NCBI GenBank assembly: GCA_030549495.1
Contig: JAUIRK010000511.1
Coordinates: 966,001 to 1,030,000, forward strand
Length of the DNA: 64,000 bases
Reading direction: 5' to 3'
From: Nectonema munidae
Taxonomy: Eukaryota > Nematomorpha > Nectonematoida > Nectonematidae
The translations under genes and the position numbers were made by a program. The first letter of the stretch is position 1. Each line of letters begins with the position of its first letter. Positions 55,049 through 64,000 of this stretch are shown here, piece after piece. The notes beneath the pieces are model-generated. The model was not told the DNA's origin. It searched no databases and saw nothing but the letters and a program-made list of their open reading frames with translations.

Positions 55049-56679
55049 ACGAACCAACCACCTATAACTTTGTTTTGAAATAAAACAATAAAAATTCTAT
55101 TATTTTTTGATATAGAATAACCAGTTTTATGATTTGATTTTCGAATATTTTCAAATCCGGCTTTTAATATATCACTTTTACTTTTGTTTCATACATTAAT
55201 AATCTACATAAATAATTTTGAAAAAATAGGAAGCATAGATTTGAAATAAATACCGTATACAGGGATTTTTTATAATGATGTTATGAGAGATTGAACAGTC
55301 TGATAGAAAAAATACTGATGATAAGTACCAAAAATATATAGAAAGAAATGATAATTGTGTTAAAAAATGTGCTATTTTTTTTAGTATAACCATTACATCC
55401 TATTCTTAAAATGTTTCTTTTTCTTGCAATTTTTTTTGCTGATTATTTAAATCAAATTTCATTAAAGATTGTAAAATAAAAACAATTTTATTTAAAGTAT
55501 TGTAGAGTAAAAATTTTATTACAGTTATTTTTTTAATATTATTTAGTTTAACTAACAATAGTGGCTTAAAAATCATACTAGCTCCCTATTTTTTTGGTCA
55601 TTCAAGTTGAAAAAATCTTCCTTAACTGGGCAAATGGTAGAGGAGTTGCGGTCAAATATCGGACCAAGATAATTGGATCAATACTCTACGCTTCTGCCAC
55701 TATACTATCTCTTCTAAAATAAATTATAATAACTATTCCTGATATTTCTTTCTGTTAAATTTTTTTTTGATCGGATATATTTTCGGTTACATACTTCTAC
55801 GTTATTTGCTGAGTTTTGCACTCAAAAAATTTATCTATTTTAACTTAAAAATTACAGAATATTAATTAATCTCTAGTGGGCCTGTGCCTGCCCCCACCCT
55901 ACCCTCTCCATTTTCGCTAAGTGATGAAAACTAATGAAAATCTATATGCTATAAGAAGTTGCAGAATATTTCAACGTATACTATTTATTATTCATATCAC
56001 ATCTTTATAAAACAAAATATATTTTCTTCAGGGGCGTCGCCCTCGTGATTTGTCCATCTTTATTTGAACAAACTTTTTGGTCTATGCAAAAAGAGCTTAA
56101 GAAACACTGCGTCAAGCTGCTGTCTTAATACAGGTTTGACTAAATAGTTATAATACTTGTACCGGCAAAATTATTGGGAGGGATGGGGATGTAATGCGCT
56201 GTTTTTGGTGATGATAATGTCATCTTTTTATCTATTGAGAAAGTTTGGATAATTTTTCTCTATTTTTAGAACTCATGCTTCCAACATCTCGATTTTTTGA
56301 TATTTCAGGGAAAAGATGAATTTGCTTTCGGATTAAGCACTTACCCTAAATCCTTTCATGGTAGGAACTAGTGCATTTCCACAAATATTCAGCAAAGATG
56401 TTGCTACTCCGCGAGAAGGTGATCCTGACGACCTCTACTGGTCAAGGTGGTCCTTTTTCTTTTATACTTTTTATTACGCATGTTCACTTTTTCACAGCGG
56501 TCTATCTAAGTTGAGAGTTTTGTAAATTTTTTCATATATCTATACTATACTCTTAAATTTTATTATATGCCAACTACTTCTACCAATCAGATTGCACAAC
56601 TCTGAAGATAATATAAGCTGTCTGGCTTTAAATGCCATTGGTGCATGTTGTTTAGCCTTTGATGTTTAGAATAGTGGAC
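55049..56679. other. Mostly non-coding AT-rich stretch
   Basis: No gene. A weak tRNA-like segment on the minus strand at about 55628-55716 may be a SINE trace. CAGGGGCGTCGCC near 56031 resembles a hAT end, but I found no partner. Confidence 0.4.
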
Positions 56680-56910
56680 TAGTGGCGTAGCCAGAGGGGG
56701 GGGCAAGGGGGCAGTGCCCCCCCCCCAAATACCTTTTCTGCCCCCCAAATAATTTTATTTCCAATATGCTTGCCCCCTAAATTCCTTGCATGCCCCCTAA
56801 ATTCATTGCATGCCCCCTAAATTCCTTGCATGCCCCCTAAATTCCGTGCATGCCCCCTAAATTCCTTGCATGCCCCCCCCCCCAACTTCCATTTTTTGGC
56901 TACGCCACTG
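56680..56910. mobile_element. hAT MITE with internal 20-bp tandem repeat
   Basis: A 231-bp element with ends TAGTGGCGTAGCCAG and, inward, CAGTGGCGTAGCCAA. It is flanked by TAGTGGAC (56672-56679) and TAGTGGAG (56911-56918), 7 of 8 matching. It has poly-G and poly-C runs inside. The middle (about 56768-56870) is a tandem array of about five 20-bp units, GCCCCCTAAATTCCTTGCAT, with single-base differences. No coding capacity. Confidence 0.9.
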
Positions 56911-58436
56911 TAGTGGAGTTGTTCGATGATCTAACTAAGGCATACTTTAAGTTCTAGAAATAAAACTTGGGATGTCTTCTCATTGGTTAAATTTTTTTTA
57001 CCAATTCAAACAAAGTTTTATACCTCAATCATCATTCTACAGTATATTATGTATTTTTAAATACCTTTTCTATAAGTGTAAGGATGATTTTGGATCAAGA
57101 TCATTGAAAAATTCTTTTACTTCATTACTTCTTATATAAATATTCAGTGTGCCGTTATTCATTTTTCCCAATTTTTGCTTCAAACTAAAGGTGATGATGA
57201 GAATCACATAAGCTTCTGTATTTTCCACCAATCATAACAACGTACTCACAAGATTGGCAGAAGATAATAAGGACTCACTGATTTTGTCGCAGGCGAAGAA
57301 TACTACGAAATTAAGGATATCCAATTATGTTTTTCTCTGTGACCAGGGTTATCTTGGATAATAATAGTTCTCAATTTTTACACCCATGCCATTTAAAAAT
57401 GCCGATACACAATCTTCACTAAGATCTAAGATACTAGGAAAATATTTTAGGTATAATAAATTTTTTTAATTACTTTCTGCTTTCAAAATAAAAATGTCTA
57501 TTAAAGGATATCATTTATTAAGAAATAAAAGGCTCCAATGTGTAAAATTAGGTATTAAATTTAAATGCAAAAACATGACCTTCTCTCACGTGCATAGTCC
57601 TTCTTCTAAGAGAGTAAAGGTGTTCACCACAACTAAACGTCGGGAGATGGCAAAACAAAATTGACATACTATGTTATAAAGTAGAAGTGTGGGGATATTC
57701 AAAAATTGAGAAGTGGCGTCCAAAATGAAGGAAAATTAGTTCACGTTATTTGTGAACGATTCCCAGCTCCAATTATGAATGTAGCACATTTTTTGCATTA
57801 AATTGTGAGCAAAATAGGCAGCTTTCCATAAATGCTAATGCATGTACAAAGCTGCCGTTGCATAAAAAATAGCAGTTCTTCTATTCGTTTGACTGCCTGA
57901 TAAAATCTGGGAGCAAAAAAATTAGCGATACCGATTCTGATCTAATCAGTACATCACTAATACACATGATACTTCTCGTCATAAAGCGGTCGTTGTAGTT
58001 CCGAAATATTTCGCATTATTTCTTAACGCGTTGAAGACCCGTTAAAAAAATCAATACTCATTTGAAAAGAAAGTGGACGTTTCGCCTTCAAAATTCTAAA
58101 ACTTATCGACTAATTTGATCTAGGTTTTGTCTAATGCCTACCATGGAACAACAATCTATTACATATGTTCATAAACACTGCTATTCGCTGTCACATCCGA
58201 TCCTACTTCATCACTGAGGAATCTTCATCAAACGATGTTTATTACGTGCGTGATTGATGCAATGTATAGGGATCCAATCTTTAAAACCGGGTTTTTACTT
58301 TTTCCAGTTTTTGCGTTTCCTTTCTTTAAATGATAACAAATAATTCTATATTTGTATGTTTTGAGAATTCCTTTGCTACTGCATGGTTTTCCTAATTTAA
58401 CCTCTAAGCTTTTATAAGTTGCGTGCTGATGTACAG
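56911..58436. other. Non-coding stretch
   Basis: No gene that I can support. A short frame near 57595-57660 reads SPSSKRVKVFTTTKRREMAK but has no clear exon borders. Confidence 0.4.
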
Positions 58437-58650
58437 ATCCCAAGAGATCATTTCCAATACTTCGTATATTTGGAGCACCTCGAAAAATCGTCTTTCAACA
58501 GAAAAAACCACACAACCGATCGCAGTGGTTTCGCTTTTGCACTCTTTAAAACTCTAACATTCTCTAGGCGAAGAGAAAAGCGCGACGCCATTGCTGAAAG
58601 TTCCTTCTTTGCGTGGACATCTTCTCCCGAACTCGAAGATTTCGATGGGT
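58437..58650 (+). CDS. Possible internal exon of unknown host gene
   Basis: An open frame bounded by a plausible acceptor (TGATGTACAG ending 58436, with CTAAT upstream as a candidate branch site) and donor (GATGG|GTAACT near 58651). The translation is IPRDHFQYFVYLEHLEKSSF, then NRKNHTTDRSGFAFALFKTL and SRRREKRDAIAESSFFAWTS, ending SPELEDFDG. It has higher GC and CpG content than its surroundings. I do not recognise the family. The opposite strand is also open over the same interval, so the strand is uncertain. No partner exons were identified. Confidence 0.3.
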
Positions 58651-59398
58651 AACTTTTTTTTTTTTTTTTTTTTATCACAAATATATAATCAATAAAATTG
58701 GAAAGAATGCGTTATTTCAGCTTTAAATCCTAAAAATAAATATGGTTTTGGAAAAGCAAAGCTTAAGATGGTTTGGCGATTCAAGTAGGAGTTTTCCAAA
58801 GAAGAGTTTCTGCAGAAGGAAATATGGGTAGCACTAACTAAGGCAAGACCAAAAATAACAGGAGGAGAAGCAATTATTATGAAGAAATGTGAAATTAGAC
58901 AATACTAGCTTACCAGCTAGACATCCTAGCATTTCACAGGGAAAATGGTCTTAAAATTCGTTATTATTGTTATTATATCACGGATATAACGAGTACTTAA
59001 GTGAGTGGAATCCAAGTATGATGAGGGATTTTTGCTGGGGTGCTTAAACTCGATGTGCCTTGAGCGAAATGAAATATTCAAATAAAAAGCTTTTTATAGT
59101 TATATACATACAATATATACACACATATTTAATTAGTTTTTATTTTATAGAAATGTAGCAAAGATTTAAATTAAAAATAATGAGATAACACTTTTATTAA
59201 CAAAAGAAATAAAATCATGCGTTTATGTTAAATTTTATTCACATCTTTGATTTATTTTGAAATCTCAAAATGTGAAATTGTAGTTTAATGATTTTTTTTT
59301 GATTTTTTAAATTTTTTTCGTCATATTTTTTTATTAATTGGATAAACTTTGAAAACTTTTTTTTCATCTTTTTTCACGAGTTTTTTTTATATAGACAC

Positions 59399-59588
59399 TT
59401 AAACTTCCATATTTATTAACACATTTACTTTTCGAAATGAGTTGTTGTATCCTCTGTAATAAACACTTTTGTTGAGTTTGCTTAAAGCTCTAAAAAAAAC
59501 TCTTAAAGTCTTCACGTGTCTTTTTGCTCCTGAAACGGTTTTTGGGCCAATGATGTCTACTTGAACGTTACGTTTCGAAATTGTGGCT
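59399..59588 (-). CDS. Possible terminal exon of unknown gene
   Basis: On the minus strand an open frame follows a plausible acceptor (AATAGTACAG|AGCC) and ends in TAA at 59401-59399. The peptide includes NVQVDIIGPKTVSGAKRHVK and LRVFFRALSKLNKSVYYRGY, ending VNVLINMEV. It looks protein-like and basic, with no low complexity, but I recognise no family. It could equally be a fragment of a mobile element. Confidence 0.25.
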
Positions 59589-60717
59589 CTGTACTATTAT
59601 CTTTCTTATAAAGAAATACGGGGCAAATTTGCGTACAGTAAAAAGACTAGACTATGATAAAGTCCTTGCACTTTTTTTGGTTCCATGTAAATTCCCCCTC
59701 GAAGATTCCACCCTACGAAATTCACCCCACTATTATTTGCTATAATAAGTTAAATGGTCGTTGATTACTCCAAAAAAAAGATTGAAGTGAAAGGCATATG
59801 TTTCAAATGATATTAATCCTATAATAATCGAATGGGTATTTAAAAATAAGAAAGTTGGGGATTAATTTTCCATTGACTCTTCTCGTTGCTCCTATTTATA
59901 CATTTAAATATATTATTCTCTTTTAATTTTTCTTTTTTTAATTTTTGTTAATTCTAAAAGTAATCAAATTTTTTAAAATGATTAGATTTATTAAATATAA
60001 CCGAAGCAGTTTTCTCGGTTTTTCGAAAATTACGTGAAATGGGGTGCAAGTTTCCTGGAAGGAATTTTCGGGTCACGACTTTTTTTGTCGAACTTTTAAG
60101 TTATAAATAAATTGATCAAGTAGAACTTTTTCTGCTCTCAAATCCCTTTCAAGAAGATTGCGATTGAAAGGCGTCATTATTGAGACTGATGAAGGATTGT
60201 TCTTTTTGTTAAGTTGTAAATGCTGAATTTTGCAAATTTCTTTTTTTTTCAAATTTGTTATCTAGCTTTAAATGTGGAATTTGATGTTTTTGAATTTTGC
60301 CTGACATGACCATTCGAAGTAAGAAAAGCTTGCTACCATGCGAGGGTTATAAGCTGACTCTACCAGTAATATAAAAAAATATAATATCAATTTGATGATA
60401 TTCACAAAGTATAAAACTCAATAGAATCTTTTTACTCATGCTCGTTTTGATTTCTTTATTTGGTTTCCATTTTTTTCGAAATTACCGTACGTTTTTTATC
60501 CTTGTTCATATTTCATTTTCATCTTGCTTATAAGCAGATGAAAAGTTTAGTTCTAAGAAATCCTTGATTTCATTCTCAATCATCCCATGTTCAAATTCAC
60601 CGATCATATTTCGATTCAAGTGTTTCTGCTTGTGTCTCGCTCATAGATTCCTATTTTTAAATTCCGCCTCCCATCGAACACAGCCTCTAATCCGTCTCAT
60701 ATGGGGTAAATTCTTGA

Positions 60718-60966
60718 CGCGGTATTTTGATCGGAAATATTCGCATATCGGAGTGTTTTAAACGAGGATTGAATGAGTTTGCAATTTTCTTTAGTGCTGA
60801 AAACGAAGACCACATCCTACATGAGATTTTAAATTCGCAAAGTAGAAAAAAAGATCCCCATTCCTCGTCGAATCCAACCCTGCCTCCTCCAATTGCCAAG
60901 AAGCCTGTTTCTTCCAGCAAGAAAAGTAAAACTCTTTTCTTTACATTATTCTTTAGAGTACTCTAA
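60718..60966 (+). CDS. Weak candidate exon, unassigned
   Basis: The frame reads RGLNEFAIFFSAENEDHILH, then EILNSQSRKKDPHSSSNPTL and PPPIAKKPVSSSKKSK, ending near AAGAAAA|GTAAAA (a possible donor at 60926). The Pro/Ser/Lys tail resembles a disordered linker. There is no good acceptor or ATG upstream, and the opposite strand is also open, so this may be chance. Confidence 0.2.
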   Translation, partial: RGILIGNIRISECFKRGLNEFAIFFSAENEDHILHEILNSQSRKKDPHSSSNPTLPPPIAKKPVSSSKKSKTLFFTLFFRVL

Positions 60967-62018
60967 GCCTTTAGTGATCTTCAATTTTTTTAAAATTAAA
61001 ATTAGTTTGGAAAGTGCAAAATTGGAGTTTAATTTTAAAATGTTTTTTTAAATTAAAAACTATTTTAACAAAATTTTATACAATAGAAATAATATGAAAA
61101 ATAAGAAAATACTGCAATTCCTATCCATTTTTGGAAAAATTAATAGAACTAAGATTCTTTGTTTTACTTGAAGCGTATGCTGCATGCTTCTTAACTATTT
61201 CAGCCATAATGGTATCTCGATTTTGTAAGTTGAGTCAAATATACTTAAAATCAATTTTCAAAATAAAGTTGGAAGAGAATAGAAATATTTTTTATTTTTA
61301 AATTGCCAAATTATAAAAATATGAGCAAAAAATTAAAATATTATAAAATCTTCAATATTCCTACACACATTTGTATTTTAAATTCATATTTTTCTCAAAC
61401 AAAATATGGATAGATATTTGATTCATATTTTTTGCATTCTAATACTGTGTAACGACGAGAAATCTTTCCATACAGGATCTTCATTTGCTGTTGAGAGACA
61501 AAACATTAGTTTTTCCTTCAGTGAATTTTAGGAAAGGCACTGCGGATAAAGTTATCATTTTTTCAACAAAAATGCATAGATATCCATAGTTCATTCTTTT
61601 ATCAGTTTAAAGAATTATTATTCGTTCACTGACCTAACGCGACTCTCCTTGCACATGATATTATGGATGTTGAACAATATTTCTGGCCTTCCTTCACCAA
61701 GCTTGCATTATTACAGCAAATAAGGACGTAAAAAGAGAAATAGAAAACAACCAACTACATGTGCTTATTTCTATAATAAAGGTGTATGATCTTTTAAGTT
61801 GTAAGTTCTATACTCAAGTGAATTACTTACAAAAGACAGTTTTATAAATTTAACAAATTTTGTGAATTCTGTGAACTTGCAGCTAAAATACCATAAAAGC
61901 TGACAACAGAAAGATCACCTTTGAAAGTTGGATTACGTAAGATTTTGTTCGAGGAATGTATTGATTGTTAGCATACATGAGGCTTCACTGTACATAAAAA
62001 TCTCAAAGAAAGAAATCA
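60967..62018. other. Non-coding AT-rich stretch
   Basis: No gene or structured repeat recognised. Confidence 0.45.
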
Positions 62019-62415
62019 TCATCATCTTCCGTTTGCCCGTAAAAAGGCCTGGTTTTTATCCTGGCTAGCCAAGCTCGACCAGAAGTTTGCAGCGATTTCT
62101 CCATCCTTCCCTCATCTTAGCTTCTTCAAACTTGAGATTTTTCTTCTTCATATCTTCTTTAACGACATCTTCATAAGTCTTCTTTGGTCTACCTCTCTTC
62201 ACTTTTTCATTTACATTTTCATTTCTAATTCTTTTTTCAGGTTTTGTGCATCCATTCTTTCAATATGTCCACTTTCTACTAAAACCAACTATTTCTTCTA
62301 AATGTCTTTCAATATATTCAACATCAGTCATCTTGCTTAAGTCCTCGTTCGTTACTTTGTCCAAGAGAGTTTTGCCACACATCATTCGTATCATCCTCAT
62401 CTCTGCCGTTTGCAT
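62019..62415 (-). mobile_element. LINE ORF2 C-terminal relic
   Basis: Minus-strand translation gives AEMRMIRMMCGKTLLDKVTN, then EDLSKMTDVEYIERHLEEIV and GHIERMDAQN. After a frame change it reads VKRGRPKKTYEDVVKEDMKK, then KNLKFEEAKMREGWRNRCKL. The order LRWMCG..R.D.IRNE, then GHV.RM, then RGRPK..W.E.V..D is the well-known C-terminal signature of several LINE ORF2 proteins. At least two frame changes are present. No 3' tail is clear after the LVELG stop (about 62065). Confidence 0.75.
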
Positions 62416-62455
62416 TCATCTGATATTCACTTCAAAGAAAGAAATCATTTATTGA

Positions 62456-63200
62456 AATAATTTTATTTGGAATAATTATTGAAATTTTGAAGGATTCAGA
62501 TTGTTGGCAATTTAAACAAAACTTTACAAATCACCGAAAATGTATTAACATTATGAAGGATTTGTATCACTGGAGTCCGGTTTAACAAGTTTTGACACTG
62601 TATATTAATTAAATAACGCTATCTTTTATTCTGACATTTAAAACTTTAAAATTACATCAAAAAAAATGGGTTAACGGAAAAAGAACTAAACTCAAACTTT
62701 GCTCGTTTTCAAAGATTTTTTGCTTCCATTTTTAGAATTGTATGTGATAAAGAGTTTTCAATTCAATCTTAAAACTTTGTACCTTAAATAATTTTTGTTC
62801 TGAAACTAAAATTAATTATTAAAAATTTACAAATAGAGAAGAATTTTCCCCCAAATGTTTTAAAATTGTGGTCCCATAATCGTGAATCACGCTGTGGGGC
62901 CTAAATTGGGATAGAAAGAGATGATTTTTTTATATCCTCATTTTCTATTTTCTTACTTAATGAGTTTAACACTAAAAAGTCTAAGCGCATCTTTTTACGC
63001 ATTCTGAATTTATATGTCTTATTATTTTGTTCTTTTATCAGATCCAATATAAAAAATGTCAGACTTGTAATATTTCTTTACAATACATCATTTCATTTTT
63101 TTATATCCTTTCATTTATATATCTAAATTTCTTTTAATTTTGCGCTAATTGAAGCTTTTGGACGTTTTGGTAAAAAAAAAATTATTGATCGTTCTAGTGT
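62456..63200. other. Non-coding AT-rich stretch
   Basis: No gene or structured repeat recognised. Confidence 0.45.
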
Positions 63201-63208
63201 AAAATTTT

Positions 63209-63280
63209 GCGACCCTTGTGATGCAGTGGTTTAAGCTCTCAAGTCCAAATGATCTACAAGAGTTCAGGATAAATACTATT
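63209..63280 (+). mobile_element. Possible degenerate tRNA-derived SINE
   Basis: GCGACCCTTGTGATGCAGTGG starts a tRNA-like head with an A-box-like TGATGCAGTGGTTTAAGC. Some 30 bases later GAGTTCAGGAT is a poor B box. No body or tail is obvious. Confidence 0.35.
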
Positions 63281-63294
63281 TTCGGACATGCATA

Positions 63295-63642
63295 ATGAAT
63301 GAATATTTAGAATCTCGTAAAGAAGAAAAGCTCAACAGAAATCATCATCATCACAAAAGGAAAAGCAGTAAGAAGAAGAAGAAGAAGAAGAAGGAGATGA
63401 CCAATAAGGACTCTAAGAAGCATGTCAAGAAGGGGAAGAAGAGGAAGCAGAAGAGCAAAAAACACCGACGTCACTCCTCACTCTCTTCACACTCATCATC
63501 ATCTTCTGCAGCTGAGTCGTTATCCTCCTCCTCACTACCTTCCGTGAAGTGTAAGAAGAAGATGGACGAAGAAATGGGTCTGGATGAGTGTTGGGTCGAG
63601 AGCTACTGTGGTGAGATTTTTTTCTCAAAGCCTGTATACTAG
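63295..63642 (+). CDS. Lys/Ser-rich basic protein, possible first exon
   Basis: A 115-codon frame with ATG. Residues 1-60 are strongly basic (NEYLESRKEEKLNRN, then poly-His, a run of eight Lys, then KKHVKKGKKRKQKSKKHRR). Residues 61-85 are Ser-rich (SSLSSHSSSSSAAESLSSSS), then KKKMDEEMGLDECWVESYCG. This is the composition of nuclear, splicing-associated or nucleolar proteins. CTGTG|GTGAGA at about 63610 is a good candidate donor, which would make it a first coding exon continuing beyond 63.6 kb. It includes AAG-rich simple sequence, so part of the openness may come from microsatellite expansion. I do not assign a family. Confidence 0.45.
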   Translation: MNEYLESRKEEKLNRNHHHHKRKSSKKKKKKKKEMTNKDSKKHVKKGKKRKQKSKKHRRHSSLSSHSSSSSAAESLSSSSLPSVKCKKKMDEEMGLDECWVESYCGEIFFSKPVY

Positions 63643-64000
63643 AGTGTTTTCTATTCCATAGTTTGCTATGTCCATGTTTTGATACAAATGATTGGGGAGA
63701 CAAGGTTCAACTCTCTCTTCATATTTTGGTAGATCTAAGATTTGATATACCTCATTCGGGGAGACGATGTTACAAAATATATTTTTGCAATTTGCACGAT
63801 TTTGAATAACACATTTCTCAATTAATGAAAGAATCGAAAAATATTCTTTGAAAAGTCCAAAAATATAGGAAGACAATTTCGTAAAATTTTTTTGTCTATT
63901 TGAAAAGACATAGGAGGATAGAGATTCAATTTAAACTTTCCAATTTCATTGCCTCACGCAATTTTGTATAAACAAAGAAGAGCTTTATTCGATTATGGCA

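Noticed and set aside
55628-55716. tRNA-derived SINE on the minus strand
   Set aside because: There is an A-box-like TAGTATAGTGGCAGAAGC, but the B box is poor and no body or second copy was found.

Overview
This window looks like repeat-dense nuclear DNA of an animal, most likely an arthropod. It is very AT-rich, has long introns and gene-poor stretches, and is full of trinucleotide microsatellites, tRNA-derived SINEs, non-LTR retrotransposon (LINE) pieces, a Penelope-like element and many hAT and pogo-type DNA transposons. A crustacean such as a caligid copepod would fit, but that is inference from base composition and repeat style; no sequence marker here fixes the species.

The only host gene I can name with confidence is a two-exon sideroflexin-5 (SFXN5) gene on the + strand, 41086-41629 and 43302-43786, encoding 342 residues. 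Its intron (1672 bp) carries an unexplained 154-codon open frame. Four other places (39759-39974, 58437-58650, 59399-59588 on the minus strand, 63295-63642) look like exons or small genes but cannot be assigned. I see no operon-like layout, no rRNA, no convincing free-standing tRNA gene and no CRISPR.

Layout. 1-4.7 kb: AT-rich non-coding DNA with microsatellites. 4.7-11 kb: hAT-like elements, including two with perfect 8-bp target duplications (7678-8349 and 10034-10772), and a LINE 3' end (6128-7073) with a (TTATG)n tail. 11-16.5 kb: a minus-strand LINE reverse transcriptase fragment whose 5' edge abuts an uninterrupted 4.4-kb (GAT)n array, the most striking object here. 17-26 kb: SINEs, hAT and pogo-type MITEs, a hairpin, an inverted minisatellite and another LINE 3' end. 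26-36 kb: mostly featureless AT-rich DNA with scattered repeats. 36-39.5 kb: a decayed ZBED5/SCAND3-like hAT transposase split by a SINE with a 12-bp target duplication, and a second hAT-like fragment on the other strand. 41-44 kb: SFXN5, followed by a hAT MITE with perfect 8-bp target duplication. 44.6-49.6 kb: a Penelope-like element apparently split by a 3-kb hAT-type element that itself holds a SINE, a MITE and two minisatellites. 50-55 kb: a BED-finger hAT relic, then a long I-clade-like LINE with RT and RNase H. 55-64 kb: a short MITE, possible exons, a LINE C-terminal relic and a Lys/Ser-rich frame.

The biology visible is therefore successive waves of transposition around one mitochondrial carrier gene, rather than a cooperating gene set. 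I found no LTR retrovirus-like, Polinton-like or toxin fossils that I could support.
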